Positions 1 through 15,500 of a stretch of 64,000 nt of DNA are shown piece after piece (within the stretch, counting starts at the first letter, position 1; each line of letters begins with the position of its first letter). Source of the DNA: Poecilobothrus nobilitatus (Eukaryota; Arthropoda; Insecta; Diptera; Dolichopodidae); the NCBI GenBank assembly GCA_947095535.1, contig OX352773.1:39887398-39951397 (forward strand), in the 5' to 3' direction. Both the position numbers and the translations under genes were made by a program. The notes beneath the pieces were generated by a model. The model worked only from the letters and a program-made list of their open reading frames with translations. It was not told the origin of the DNA and did no database searches.

Positions 1-3000
1 TAGTAAACAATCTTATAAAAAAAAAAAAAAAAAACAGAAAATGGCATAAAAAATAAACAAGGAAGAAATTACAAAAAAGGACAATATAATGCTCAACACA
101 AATTTCATAAAAGTGAATTTATTTATTTATAAAAAAAAAAAAAAAAAACTTTTCATAATAATTTTTATTTTAAATTTGTTTTACTCCTAAGAACGAATAA
201 ATGTTGTATTCGTGTAAAGAACATGAAATACAGTGAATGCGACAAAATGCATACATTTTCTGATTTTTTTTTTTTTATAACATCATCAACTAAAAACTTT
301 TTTGTGTGTTTCCAAAAATAAAAATCAAAAAAAGGAAACACTTTTTACATGATACTTAGCTACTATATACACTATATATCAGTTTATTTTATTTTATTTG
401 CGGTATAGAACAAGTAAATTACATAATTAAATTCATTAAAAATATATAGTCTAAAGTTTTGTATAGACTTTAAATTATTATAATATATTTTTATATAATT
501 AAATAATATAAAAAATACTGCATGTATTAAAAAAAAAAATCGGGCCAACATTTTTCAATATAATGAATGAAGTAAAAAAAAAATAAACCAAAAAACTTGA
601 ATCGCGTTCGTTGTGTTCTAAACAAATTTATTCTTTTATAATTGCTTATACTTATATAATGCACAAACATAAAGGATAAAAATAATATATATGTTACTGA
701 CAATAACAAAAAAAAAAAAAAAAAAGCCTAACAATATGCAAACTTAATAGTTTCCGTACAGAAAAAAAAAAAAAAACTATTCCTTTTTTTAGCTTCTTTT
801 TTTTCTTCCTTTTTAAAGGTATAACGACTTTATTCGACCTGATTTTATGCATATTTTCTCCTAAATAAAAGGAATAACAAGTATATAATATACAAACATA
901 TGTATATATAGTGAACATCTATTTTATTCCTTTTAAAGTTATATAGTTATATAACATAAAGGTGCTGTACGCGTATATTTTTATGGGATACTTAGAAACT
1001 AAAGGGAGGCAAAAGAAAATAGAAAAATTACAAAATTAAAAACTAGGACAACAAGATGTTGTACAACTATACTTTTTTTTTTATTTTATTTTTTTTTTTA
1101 TTAAAATCTATTTTTTTTACTATTTTACTGAAATAATGAGAAAAATAATAATAAAAGAATAGAAAATAAAATAAAAATGTAAAAACAAATAATTTTGTCA
1201 AAAAAAAAAAGACTAAAATTAAAAAAAAAATTTTTTTTTTGCCAGATATCTACGTACTAAAGTTAATTATGTTGAAATAATTTTCTTAGGAGTATGAGAA
1301 GTATTTTAGTTATTCTATTTTTTTTTTTATAACGAAAAATTTAAAAGACAACTTTAAGATTAAATTTAAATTCTATATGATTATATACATATAGATATTT
1401 TGCTTCAGTTTAAATTTATCACAACTGAATTAAATAGAACTGAAAACGACAGTTTGGACAGGCTTTTCAGAAATGCATTCAACCATTTTAAATTTTTTGA
1501 TTACTCAATGGTATAAGATATATATTTTTTTATTATATAATATACAAGATGTTTACGTGTATGAATTTATGGGTAGATTGTTTTTTTTTTTAGCCTAATC
1601 AAAAAATTTTGTACTTAAATAGAAGGACATTTAGTCTCAAAAGGTTTCTAGTTAATTTTTAATGTTTTTTTTTTTCTTTGTATTTGTGTTAAGGGACTTT
1701 AAATAAAATCTTTGGTTTTAATTGATTCTTGTACTTAGGAACATATTTGTAAGATAAATATGTTTTAGATATTAACCTTTTTAGATAATGAAATTTTTAT
1801 GGTGTAAGGTGTAGGATACTTATATGAGAAAAATTCTTTAATTTATTTAAGCAGTGTTCATTTGATTCACAATATTGTTTGGTTTTAATTAAATAGAATA
1901 TATTTTAGGCATATACACCAAAATATTAATATTCTTTAATTTTCAATATAACTTAACAAATTAAAATAATTTGAATTATGTATACAAAAAATAAAGGTTA
2001 TACCTTAAAATTTTAATATCCAAAGTTTCTTCAAATATTGATGTTTACCTGTAAATATAAAAAACCACATCTCAAATTAATATTTATAAAAGATTTAATA
2101 ATATATATATATGTATATTTAATTAAGACAAAATTAATTTTTTTAAAATAAATATAACGCAAATATTCTGATAAATAAAAAAAAAAAAACTGAACTTTAA
2201 TTTTGATGAAAGTAACTTAGGCAATTATAAAAAAAATTGAGTGTAAAAATGTTTTTCCCTTGACAAATAAACAAACAAAATTGAAACAAACAAGCATACA
2301 AATTATTTAATTTCATTCTTGTGAATAAATCTTGTGAATAAATTATACTTAACACTTAAAAACTTTTAAAATAAAATAAAAAAAATGTTCATGTAAATAA
2401 AAAAGTCTTACTACATATATAGAAAATATCATTCTACATATTATACCTATATACGAATAAAAAAAAAGCCTAGTGTAATATGTTCTTTAGAATTTCTAGA
2501 AAAATATAAATAATATATTTACATAATATGTATATTTCAAACATATTTAAAAAATCCATAAAACTAGAATATTATAGTAAATACAAATAGGTACTTCAAC
2601 AGGCATATCGAAAACAGGTATTGGGAAGCTTTAATGTCACAAGAACCAAAAGTTATTCATTATACAAATTGGTATTTTTAAAACAATGAAAACTTTTCAA
2701 ACTGACTCACCTTATAAGGACATCAAACGGGTAACAAAAAATGACTTAATAAATTGGGGTTGATATTAACGAAAAAGAATTTGTAAACTATAATAAATGG
2801 AAATGAAATTTATTTAGGCCGCATATGTAAAAGTTATTAAAGATTAAATTATTCCATATTATTTCTTCTATTCTCCAAAATCTTCCATTCTCAAAATTCA
2901 TTTAATTTAATACTTTATGAATCGTTGTTGATTTTTCTTTGTCATTAATATGATTTCAATTACGAATTTAGTAGTTAAATCAGGCCGAAAACCATATAAA

Positions 3001-6000
3001 AATATTTTTACTTTTACTGGGATTCGAAACGAGAAAAATCCTTAAATAAGTGATCGAATATAACGAGAAGTGCCACGAATATAATGGTTGTATTATAATA
3101 TACCTTTAATCTACACGATAAAAATATATTACTGATGCTATATTTATATAAAATTCTTATACTTTAATTGTGAATGAAACATATTTTGTCAGTGGAACTA
3201 AAGGATAATGATGAAGAATTAAATTAGTGTGAAAATTCTGCATATTTTATATAAAGATTTACATATATTTTATACTTCAACTCACCTGACATACTTCTAT
3301 TCAAATTTTTATATATAAAGTATATACAATATAATATAATATATAACTATTCTTATATTTTCATATACACGTACAAATAAATATAAGTCTTAAAACTTAT
3401 AAAAATATCAGAAAGAACAAAAGAATGCTATACAGAGACATTGAGGAAAAAAAGATTTCCAAAAACAAAAAATAAATTGAATTTTTCTTAATATGAGATA
3501 AAATTTAAAACAAAAAAAAATATGAGAATTTTTTTTTTTTTTTTACCTTATTTTTGTGGGATTATTTTAGAATTCAACATTGGTAAGTCCTATATTTAAA
3601 GCTCTAACAGAAATATTTTACGTCCTTCACAGGATGTAATTTAAGTATCAACTGTATTCACCTGAGGAAGCAAATTTTTCCCGTATTTTTTTCGTTTTTG
3701 TAAAAATTTTAGATACTTAATACGTATATGTTATATAAGTTCTTTAAAGCCTTGATGATAAGAATAAAAATTACAGCAAAAAAAAAAGGAATATGATGAA
3801 AAGAGAAAGAAAAATTACAATTTAATAAGATTATATTTTGAAAATATTTTTCGTTTTACTTGTTGTTGCTTTTCTTTTCTGTATTTTTTTTTTTTGTTTC
3901 TTTTATTGAGTTTTTCCTTTTTCATATATCTAATAAATTAAGTTAATTTTTATAAATATTATAAAGATATAAAGTAAATTTTTCAAAAAACAACAAAAAA
4001 AAAAACACCTACAACTTACACCTACATCTAAAATTGATTTAACACAGATGGTTTTCGATTTATTTACTTATTTCATCTTAATTAAATATTAAAGTTTTAT
4101 TAAGAAAAATTAAGTTTATTAATTTTTAATAAGCAATTTCTTTGCAATAAAATTTAATTATTTACTTTGTTTTGTTTAAGACAAGAATTTAATAATACTT
4201 ATATAAGAAAAATTTTTTTGTAATCCTTAAATTGAAATTAATTATAAATGGTAGTAAACCCAAAAAAAAAAAAAATAACAAAAAAATATTTTTTAAAGGA
4301 AAACAATTCTTAGAACTATGTTATTTAAAAAAAAAAAAAGTATACATTAAAATGATGACTTTAATTAATTACTTAATTTGATTGTACTTTAAATGTCAAT
4401 GTTTACTTTATACAATAATATTAACTTTTCTTTATATATTTGTTTTCAATTCCTTAATCGAAATAATGTATTTAGTCCTTTTTTTTTATTTTCATTACAT
4501 CCTCTTACATCTAATGAAATTAATTTCAATAAATATATTTTAATTAAATTTTCAAAATTATTTACTTACATTAATTATCTATATAATTATTAATTTCTTT
4601 GATTTTTTTCTTTTGGTATTTGGTACAACCATTACAACAGAAGTTAATCAACAACAACTCTCAGAATTTAGCATATATAATTAATTTAAATTAAACAATT
4701 TTGTTTTTAATGCAATTAAAACAGCATATATCCATTTAATATATTCTTTTTCGAACTAATTAACCTATAAATATGCAATTAATAAAAATAATCAAAGAGA
4801 AAAAAATATCTGGTATATATTATAGGATATATTTAACAATGTACTCTAATTTACTTAACATCCATTTCTTCTGTATTTTTGTGAAAATATTCGATACAAA
4901 ATTAAATTAATTTTCTTCATGATTTAATTTTTTTTTTTTTTTTATTGGATCTTCTATTCTACAATTTTTCGGATGTTGAAAGCATTATAAAAGGGGAAAA
5001 AAAAAATGTTAAATGAAAAATTAATTTAAAATGAAAGTTAAAGAGAAGAGAAGAGAAAGAAAAATAGGGTGAAAGAAAAAAAAAATATCTTTTAATTTAT
5101 CAATGAAAAAATAAATGAAACAACAAAAAAAAAAAAAAAACACAACAAATCTGTTTGTCTCTCACACCGTCAATATTACAAAAATACACCATTTGAAAAT
5201 AAGATAAATTGAAATTTTTCCTATAAATTTTCACAAAATATATTTTTCACAATTTTTTTTTCCATTCAAATAACAATCGTGGAAAAATTGTTTTATTTTA
5301 AAGAAAAATTAAATTGAGGTGTATCAGACTCTGTAATAAAGGAACATCTCATGGAGTTGTTGTAAACAAAGTGTTAGGATATGCATATTTTTAATACTAA
5401 CGAATGCATAATATATTAATATTTTTAGCGTACTTTAGAATAATGTGGACTTTAGAATAATTTGGTGGTAGGGAGTGCAGAATAATGCATAAAAAAGAAA
5501 ATATATTCACTTTTTAAAATTTTTAGAATAGTGGAATTCTTGATTTTGGAAACAGTAAACAACATATGTTTAACAAAACACATTAAGATGTGATCGTGAA
5601 TATAACGCTTTAAGAACAAAAAAAAAATAGCTCAATTATGTCTTGACAGTTTTCATATACCTAAATACGTTATCACAGAAAAATTGTACTGGAAATTCTT
5701 GTCAAACTGAAAATTAATATAATCTGTACTTATTAATTAAGTAATAAAAAAAAGGTTTTAGATAATTTAACTAAACAAATAAATAAACTTAGTTAAAGTT
5801 TAATTGCATTTTACTTTTAATTATACAGAATTATATATATTTTTTGTAATAAAAGGGAATATTTAAATATTTTCTTTATATACAAATCTTTTTATTTGTT
5901 ATATTTTTTATAAAATTCAATAATTTGTTTACGTCTGTAAAAAACAAGAGAAAAAAAAAATCAGTAAGTAACTACATAAAAATTTATAGAAACCAAAAAA

Positions 6001-7990
6001 TATCTAATAATCGCTAATGATGCTGAAAAATAAGAAAATTTTTCTTCTCTATGCTGACATTGCTTCTTTTCTTTCAGAAAATATTTTTAAAATATTTCTT
6101 TTTTTCTATTTTTTGCTATACAGTTATTGTCATCATCCATAAGTAATTGTTAGGTGATGGAGGTATTAATAGTATAGCAGTGATGTTGATGATGTTGCAG
6201 TGCAATGACAGATCTTTTTAAAATAGATTTTTAAATTATCATTTCAAACACTCCACAATTTTCAATTCCAATTTTCTTACAGAAAACAAAAAAAAAAAAA
6301 AAACAGTAAAAAATTCAAAATTACAACAAAATTGGACGTTGGTGGCGCATACTGAAATTTTTTTTGTTATATTAAAAATAAGTATTAAATTGCGCCAAAT
6401 TTTTCTTTACTAAATTATTTTAAATTTATTTATGTACTATATATAAGGTATATTATAAGGTTAACAAATTTCATTTTCTATTTCTAATACCTATCCGAAT
6501 TGAAAGTGATTACATTTTATTTAAAATAAGTATATATATATTTACTCGGATACAACAATTCAATAAGTACAAAATATTTTTCAAGTAATCTATAATTAAG
6601 TATCATTAGAAATCATTTAGTTTAGAAACTAAATCATGAACATAATTAGTTATTGAAGAAAATATTGAAATTCGTTGGATTAAACTTTAAATAAAGTTTT
6701 AAGGACAAAGTTTACAACAGTATGGTACATTTTTTTTTAAATTCCTGAATAAGGATCTGAATAGTAAATCCAATGTTTTTTTTTTTTTTGAAAATTACAT
6801 TTGTCTACAATCTTTTAATAAAATTTCAAGTGATTACGGACCATATATCTTAAAATTTTCAATTTTTCCTTATTCCTTAATTTACCGAATGGCACATAAA
6901 AAAACTAAAAAAAAAAATTGTAGATTTTTAGAAAAAAAAAAAGAGTATTTGCATAAAGGAGGTTAAAAAACGAAAGAGATAAAAAGAATAGATAAATCAT
7001 TATTTAAGAAGAGAAAATATAAAAACAAAGATACAGATAAAGATTGAGCATAAATTTTGTTAAATGATGGGTTACAAATCAAAAAAAAAAAAAAAGAAAG
7101 ATCTTTCAAAAAGTTTTATGAGACTTTTAAGAAAAATGCAGAAGAAATGGAAGTCATAAAAAATTATTTTGAAAAAGAAATATAACAAAAAAACAGTTAT
7201 AAAAGCAAAAAAAAAAAATTATAATATCTGAAATCTTAAAGTTAAAAGATCGATTCGTACCGAGATAATAATATATGATATTAAAACAAGCTGTTACTTT
7301 GAAACTTTTTACTATAAAAACAAAAATGAATCCTAAATTCAAAAAGTTGTATAGAAATGCAGTTGTTGTATAAAATTTAATTGAAAAAAATAAAAATTTA
7401 GAAAAAACATTTAATGGAAATATCATCACAGGACACAGCCTAAAGCTCTTCATATAACAATAATCAGAAAATTAAAATTACATATATATACATGTATACA
7501 TAAACCTACATAAAATTTTTTTATTTTTATAAATTCATACAATCAAATTATATTAAAAACAAAAAAAAAAAATAAAAAAAAAACAAAAAAATAGTTAGAT
7601 GTTATATAATTTTCATGAACAGAAAAATAACTCAAAAATGATGACTGTAAAAAAAAATAAAAAGAACAATAATAGAAAGAAAGGACATTATGGTTTGAAT
7701 TTTATGTCCTTCTGCATTATGTACTTTGTAAAAGAAAAAGTTAAAAAAAAAAAACAAAAACATTTAAATAATGAAAATAAGTATTCTCTGTCAGCATATA
7801 TTTTCCAAAAAAATTCATATAAAACAAAAAATCGCCTTTTTGTATATGTTTTATTTATTTATTTCTTTATTTTAATTATTGGAAAATACATAGGATTAAG
7901 GTACAGTCATTTATTTACGTTATTTATTTGATTGCAAGAAAGATTTGTTAAAAAAAATTAAATTTTCATAATAATTTTCCTTTCAATTCA
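1..7990. other. AT-rich non-coding DNA, no gene seen
   Basis: I read this stretch on both strands and see no gene. It holds many A or T runs of 10-18 bases and short TA-rich runs. The longest open frames (for example the minus strand at 7154-7453 and the plus strand at 7599-7931) translate to F, I, Y, N and K-rich strings with no recognisable domain, which is what stop-poor AT-rich DNA yields by chance. A slightly more GC-balanced patch near 6120-6215 contains GATG/GTTG-like repeats but no frame worth calling. No transposon ends with a target duplication were found here. Confidence 0.6.
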
Positions 7991-7999
7991 AAATGCTTA

Positions 8000-8062
8000 T
8001 GTCCTACGCAAGATTCGAATCAGCACTCTCTCGGATAAGCCTAATTTCCTTCTCTATGCCAA
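8000..8062 (-). repeat. tRNA-like relic, possible SINE head
   Basis: Read on the minus strand, a segment resembling a tRNA A box (complement of 8048-8061, reading TGGCATAGAGAAGG) is followed at tRNA-like spacing by a good B box, TGATTCGAATC (complement of 8011-8021). No acceptor stem can be closed, so this is not a functional tRNA. Dispersed tRNA-like pieces of this kind are usual in the heads of tRNA-derived SINEs or in tRNA pseudogenes. The assignment rests on two short motifs. Confidence 0.3.
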
Positions 8063-8069
8063 CTTTTTA

Positions 8070-9070
8070 CTATTTTTTTTTTATTTATTTCATTTCAAAT
8101 CTCAAATCAATGTTATTAATTCCAAATACAATAAAAATTACCTATAATTCTAGACGGAATTAATAATTCAATTTAAAATTCAAATTTAAGTTCCAATATT
8201 ACCCCGCTCTTTAGACTCTAAATAAATTGCTATTTTTTTTTTTAATTATAAAATTGAAATAATATAAAAGTTTATTTTAAGTGGACAAAAAGGAATATAA
8301 AACCATTTCATTTACATATTATTAAAGAAATTCTATAGTTAGTTTTTCTTTTATAATAATATCTGTATATTTACTTACAAAAAAGAAATCGAATGAATGG
8401 AATCGTATGATATTTTACTTTATTTTGTCATAAGAAAATAAGTAAAAAAGAAAAAAAAAAAAATATACAATGAAATGTCCTTGATATATTTTATATTATT
8501 TGTTTTTGTTATATGTATAAAGAATACCCAAAATAAAAAAAATAAAAATATTAAAATAAAATATTTAAGTAAATGTTTGCAGTTGTAATTTTCATTTAAA
8601 TGCTTTAAAAACTATAAAGTGAGTAGTAGTTATATTGTATATATATATATATATATTTATTTTTGTAAGTAATTAAAAATATAATAATTAATATGATATG
8701 CATTTTAACAAAAAAGGAAACCATATTCATATAAATTATCATCAATTTTCTTTTATATAATACCAAAATTACTTTTAGTTATTGTTGTTTTAAATTTTAT
8801 TTTAATGGGAGCGCAACACTTGCCAAAACTCAGGTCCACTTATAAAAAAAAAACTCAAAATTCTTAGCAAAATTCGCACTTAACAAAATGTCAATTCTTT
8901 AAATACTCGTACTTATCTATTTGCTAAAAAAAATGTTCCTGCTTTATACATATATACAGTTATATAAAAAAAATATATATATATTATATATACTACATAT
9001 ATATATACAAGATATATATATATATATTTGTATAATTAGGACGAATTTTATTAGTTTTGATTATAAAATT
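8070..9070. other. AT-rich non-coding DNA with TA microsatellites
   Basis: No gene is visible. There is a (TA)n run at 8638-8656 and a cluster of TA/TATATA runs between about 8960 and 9030. The rest is unstructured AT-rich sequence. Confidence 0.55.
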
Positions 9071-9075
9071 TAACT

Positions 9076-9540
9076 TAAGAGAGATTTTATAGTTGAGTAC
9101 AAAGCCGGATTTCATCCATTTTTTTTTGGCGGGAGTTTCAAATGCTTTAATATTTTTAATATGTACAGTAAAATAAATAAATAGTGAGGGTTTTCAAAGT
9201 TGATTACAAAATGAAAGTTTGAAGAACTGGCTTTGCGGGGCTTACATAAATTATTTGGCTTACAAATTTTTTGTGAATTTGTAACAAACACTGAAACTCA
9301 CACTATTTCACACGAAGGGTGATTTTAAGATATTTATTTACATAAAACTATATATATATATATAATATGGAAATTTGCCAAACGGATATTTTGAAAAATT
9401 CTGAATCTGAATCAAAATCTGAACTTTTTGCGAAATAAGCTTTTAGTCAAACAATGTTAGTCAAAGTGGATTGTTGTAATATGAATTTCAGTCAAATGTT
9501 ATATACCCAATATGGAAAATGTTCGTTAGCAAAATTATGT
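9076..9540 (-). mobile_element. Degraded copy of the Mutator-like module family
   Basis: Two minus-strand copies of the module described for the elements at 24.2, 28.3 and 30.1 kb lie at about 9076-9118 and 9184-9225, roughly 108 bp apart. Each keeps the core read on the plus strand as ATTTTA-AGTTG-TACAAA or a close variant, including the trailing GGATTTC/AAGTTTG part. Further right, 9354-9540 contains repeated GTCAAA/TTTGAC words and one CAAACGGATATTTTG, similar in style to the subterminal short repeats of the 24.2-kb element. I cannot find matching terminal inverted repeats or a target duplication, so the boundaries are approximate and this is called a relic. It has no coding capacity. Confidence 0.4.
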
Positions 9541-9549
9541 ATGTTGTTA

Positions 9550-12500
9550 TACATATTAAGGAAAAATAAAATATATGTTATTAAAATAATTCTTATAATA
9601 CGTATATATATACAATTTAATATACTTAATATTTTTAAATAATATTTAAATACTATCATTATAAATTATTTAAAAAAAAAAAAACTGTTTAAACAAATCA
9701 ATAAAATCAATATATTAATTTACGATTAATATATAACTTAAAATATTAACCTTATCGGCAGATATACAATTCAAACAGTTGTTGCAATTTTGAAATGCTA
9801 TATGTTATATCACAACTTATCTGAAATTTGTCAAAATAAATTTTTAAAATATTATTGAAACCAATCAACTTTTTAAAGAAAAAAATTTTCGTAAGAAAAT
9901 ATATTAAGATAAAAACCTAATCGATTTCTCTTTGATCAATTTTCATTTTGATTACAGTATCGATTGTAAATTGTATAGATTATATATTTATTGTAAATAA
10001 TATATAAATCACAATATTGTTTTAGAAAAATCATATTTTTAACAGATATTAGATACCAACAATAGTGTACATCTTAAATATTAACTAATTTTGATTTGGT
10101 TTTATTTAATGGTGATTTTGTAAGAAAATTCGAATATCTAAAGTTATCGTGATATCTGCAGGTCATGATTTTTTTTTTCTTTTCTGTTTCTTCTTTAAAA
10201 AATTACCCAAGGGGTCTAAAAAAAAAAAATCGAGTTGAGAAATTGAAAATCCATTAAGATAAACTTTTTCTGTTCAGTTCGGTATTTCGAAATAAAAGTT
10301 ATTTTAAATATAAAAAAAAAAAAAAAAAGAATTGGAAACTAAAGATAAATATTTCTGTAGTTATAACTTAAATATTCCAAATCTGGACATACTTAAACAT
10401 TAAAAACTCTATATGGGTGGTAAACAAAATTTTTATTTGAAAAGTGATTTTTAATAATTGTTTTTTGCGCTTTTTGTTTATATTTGATAGTGATAGTGAT
10501 AAATTTTTACAAGCTTAAAAACCAAATTATTTGTATAACTAAATACAAAATACTATTTAATGAAAATTGAAGACTAAGTTTTAATATTGCAGTTATTTTG
10601 GAATGGATAAGATTGCACAATATTTAATTAAAAATTCATTTCAGTAGCTTAAAAGTATTATAAACTAACTATACTTAATCTATAGTAAACGAAAAAAAAA
10701 GTTTAATTTTTTAATTTTAAGAAAAAAATTCCGAATTCCTAATCACTTTCTATCCTATATTTTCTCCCTAGCTACTCTACTGCGTATCTATAGATTTTCA
10801 CTTTCTTGAGAAAAAAAATATATTTATTATAATATACTAAACGTAATTAATTTTAACTTACATCCATAATATCGTAACAGTACACTTGTGGTAAGGATCT
10901 TAATCCTTTTCATAAAATTTTTAAAATAAATCAATTAAAATGAAATGGTGTTTAAATCAATGAAAGAATAAGGAGGTTTAAAGATATAAAATTGAACTTT
11001 CATTTTACCAACTAGATTTTTTTAAAAATGGACATTAAATATGATTAATTAAAATTTAAATTATTATTTAATGCAAAACATTTTCATTTCAGCTCGTATT
11101 AACTTATAGCCAAACAACTAAAAAAAAAATTTCTAATAGTACATATTGTAGGATATACTTCAATTATTTTCGGTTATTTTTTATGTTTCTTTTTTTTTTT
11201 TTTTAATTTTCCGCCTCTTTTTTTTTTTTTTTTTGTAATGCAAGCTTTTTTTAAATCATAAAGTTGCAATTTTTCCTTATATTTTAACATTTTAAAAATC
11301 CTAAAATGGAAAAATGCTATCTTGATTTAGATAAGCTTTGTTGATTTTTACAAAAGCAATTTTCTTTTTCATCATCATGAAAATAATCACAAATAGAAAA
11401 CCAAAATTTTTGTCGAGACTATTTTTGTTTTTGTTTTTTTTTTTTTGTAAACGTTTTATATATTTTTAATGTAGATGGACAAGCAAAAGTTTCCACTATA
11501 CTAAAATCTCAAATATAGCACTAAACAGTAACAGAAATGTCAACAACATAAAGAAAACAAAAATAAAATCGTAAAAAAAAAAAAAAATTCCTGGCTAAGT
11601 AAACAAAAAAAAAACACATTTGTGATTAAATGAATCTGACAATGCCAAGGAATTTGACAATTAGCCAAAAAGGATTTTAAGGAAGTAATTTTTAAATTAA
11701 ATTATATTGTTGTTTTTTTTTATAATAATTTATTTTTTCTATAATGTTTCAGATGTATATATGGGTATATATCTTTATGTATATATTCATATATATGATT
11801 GTGTGTGTATATGCATTTGTACTTTTGTAAAAATTTTTTTGTTTTATATACAAGTATGTACTGTGAATGACTCTTGTCAGTTTAAAATTTTTTTTTTATC
11901 TCTTCTGTTTAGAAAACTGAACTTTAATTCATCTTCAAGGAAAAATAAAAATAACAATATAGTAACAAAAAGAATACATTTGGTTCTCTATAAGACAACA
12001 TAAAAAAAAAAAATCTTAATTGAAATTAAGAAGTGGGAGAATAAATGTAAAAATCCATAAAAATAAACAAAAATAAAGAGTTAGAAAAAATTATATATAC
12101 ATACTGCAGTGACAACATTTAAAATTAAAAAAAAAAAAAACATTTGAAAATTAAATAAAAACTTTGACAAGTCGATTTTTAAAAGTTTTTATATTAAAAA
12201 AAAGAAATACTTATAATATAAATAATTTTTATAAAAATTTTATATAAACCTGTTCCTATAAGTATGCAATCGTATTCAAATGTCCAGTGTTAATATTATA
12301 GAAGCCGATCGGTTTAGTAGTATTGCATAATTCTATATGTATGTTTATTTCTATATCATATATACTCAATAAATAAATACTTAAATACAATAAAGCTAAG
12401 TTGTTTATAACAAATTTAACCAGTTCGATTTCAATCACAGGCCAAATGTTCCTATAAATATTTCAGTGAAATGGTTTTTAAATACATAACGAAAGAAAAT

Positions 12501-15500
12501 GAGATTTTTAAATTATTTTACTAAGATATCAAATTTTATGCTATTAAACTTTTAAGAAATCTTAAGTTTATCTTAAATGCAGAAATATACAAATGAAATT
12601 TACAGTTACATCATCATTATTAATTTTATTACATATTTTATTTCCGCTGTATAAATACATAACTGGATAAAATATGGAGATCTCTTTTTCACTACAGAAT
12701 ATTGTAATTTTACAATACTATTATTAATTTAATATAAGTACTAAGTTATATTGTGATTTTAATCCGAGATTGGTTGATTGCACCACTCAACAAATTAAAA
12801 AAAAAAAAAAACCATTAATTATAAATTAAAAAACAATTGTAAAATCCCGTATAAATAAAAAATTTTTTTTTATTAGAAAATAAAACTAAATAAAGCTGAA
12901 AATTTATAAACAATTAAACAATTAAAGAGAGATTTAACTCAACAAAAAAAAAAAACTCTTATTTAACCGTTATTTACACACATATGCCATATTATTATTT
13001 TCAATGTGAAATATTACTCATGTGGACAATTTTTTCGTTAAAATCAAAGAAAAAACGAAAAACAATAAATTAAAAAGAAAAAATAACAAACGGTATGTTT
13101 TTTCGATATAGTCACTAAATAAAATTTAAGAATTTCTATTTTTGGTTATGTAAATTTTAATAAACTTCCATTTTGTTGGATGTTTTGCACCTAAAACAAT
13201 AAATTTTTACAGAGTGCTTTCATAAACATTATTTATACTTTACACAAGTATATAGAATTCATAAAATTCATAAAAGTTGGTAGATTGTAGATTATAAAGA
13301 AATTCCATAGATTGATATAGATAAGTTGATTAATGTCTAAATATAAGACTTATTGATTTATGCGATCAACCTGGAATCCATATGTCCATATGATTGCATT
13401 AATCAGACAAGAAAAAAAAAATTATAAAATTTATACTAAAAAATCTACATACTTATGTAGTATATATATTGTATGTATATTTATCATAAGAATTTAAACC
13501 TTACAACCTTTACAATTTAATCATGTTTAAAACGAACTATTCATAATCATCATTCATCAGTTTAAACGTTTGTAATATTTGTAAAATATTAAAAAATAAA
13601 AAATCAGATAACATTTGCAATATTATACTTGATTTTTTATCAATTAAACACTCTGTAATTATACGTTTTTTTTTTTTTTTGTCATTCTCTAAAAACGATA
13701 CGTCTTAATCTATGAACGTGTCACTGAACTTAATACCACTAAAATATACTGTTAATAGAAAATCATGATGCTAATATGAGAATATAAGAAACCTCAATGC
13801 ATTAGAATAAAATTAGATGAGATGCAAATGTAAAATTTTTTTTTCTTCGCTTTTTTTATTTTTATAAGGTATACAAATATTATTAGATAGTGATGTGGTG
13901 ACGCTAAATGATGCTACAATATGTTAAATGTTTTTTGTTTCTGTTTTTTATTTTTTATTTTTTTTTTTAGAAAGAAAAAATTTAAATACAATATTATAAG
14001 TGGCCAACGTCATCCAAATATAAGATAAATTCTAACTATAAACGTTTATTTTGGATACGATTAGAGTTTTTTTTTTTTTTTTTGGTTTTAGATATGCATA
14101 TGTACGTATATAGATACATTCTACATAATGTATATATGCATGCATGCGTTCATTCATCCGATTCCGATATTTGTATATATATACAAATTTTTTTCGTCTA
14201 ATAAAATTATATTAATTTGAAAATGATGTGTGAATGATAATGAACCTGGACTAAGAAAAAATATATTTTGAGATACTTTATTGTTCCCACACACATAATG
14301 GCGTTATAATTTTAGAAAACTTAAATTAATAATTTCATTAATAGTTTTTTATTGTATATACATAACTACATATATATATTTTATTTGATAATTTTAAATT
14401 TAGATTAAAAACTAAGGTTTTCGGGATTTATCAGAGAAAAAAAAAAAAAAACATTTATTATTGATAATATTAGGGATTTGTTTATTTTTTTTTTGTGGGA
14501 AAACTTAAATATATTTTGTAATTTTAAATAATATTATTATGAAACAAATAATGATATAAATATTTAGAAAGGGTTTTAACAAAGATTTAAATATTTAAGC
14601 TTTAGATTTATAAATTTTATTTTGAGTATAGCTATACATAAATTATTTTTATAATATGTACTTGTATATTTATATATACCTATACATTTTTACCAACTAA
14701 TCTTAAGAAATTTTAATTTTAAATGATTCTGTAATCTAGCAATCGTCAATAATTACCCTTCGTAGGTATATCTTTTAATTTAATTTATTCTCTTTCATAT
14801 TTTTGTATTATTTTTTTCAGTTTTCTTAAACTTAAAAGATCAGTTTTATATACCATACATCTACATGCTGTTTTATGGATACTCTATTTATTTTACAACA
14901 ATATAATTTGTTTAAGTTTTTCAACACTTAAGATACTTAATTGTACGTAACAACATATCTAAGCTAACGAAAAGACACCTTTTGTTGTTGTTGTTGTTTG
15001 GTATAAGGGGATTAGATAACTATAATTACACCAATTGGCTAGCCGTTCATTACAAGCGCTTTTTATTTTTAATTACTTAATACTTTTTTAATTTCCATAC
15101 ATTTACAATGAAAAAGAATATTATATGCAATGATTTATTTTAAAATATTTGAACTAAAAACAGTATACTTATGCAATGATATTATGGGTTATGCTAATTA
15201 TACTACTCTTACGTACATACATCATAATGGCAATTCTAGCATTTTATTATATATTAGATATTTTAGAATGGACTGTGGTACTACTTCTACAAATTTAAAA
15301 AAGTTAATTACTTTACTAAAACAACTTCTCATAAAAAAACTAAAGTATCAAACAATATTGTGATGCTAAAACAGGAATTAATAATTTAAATAATTAAACT
15401 TTAAAAAATAAAAGAGTCAAAAAAAATATACTTATAAAGATAAATATTAATATTAATATACCAATTCCTTGAACTTGACTTAAATATTATTTTTTATCAT

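Noticed and set aside
7599..7931. The longest open frame in the window (110 codons, plus strand)
   Set aside because: Lys/Asn-rich then hydrophobic, with poly(A)-encoded lysines. No domain, no upstream context, and the length is expected by chance in stop-poor AT-rich DNA.
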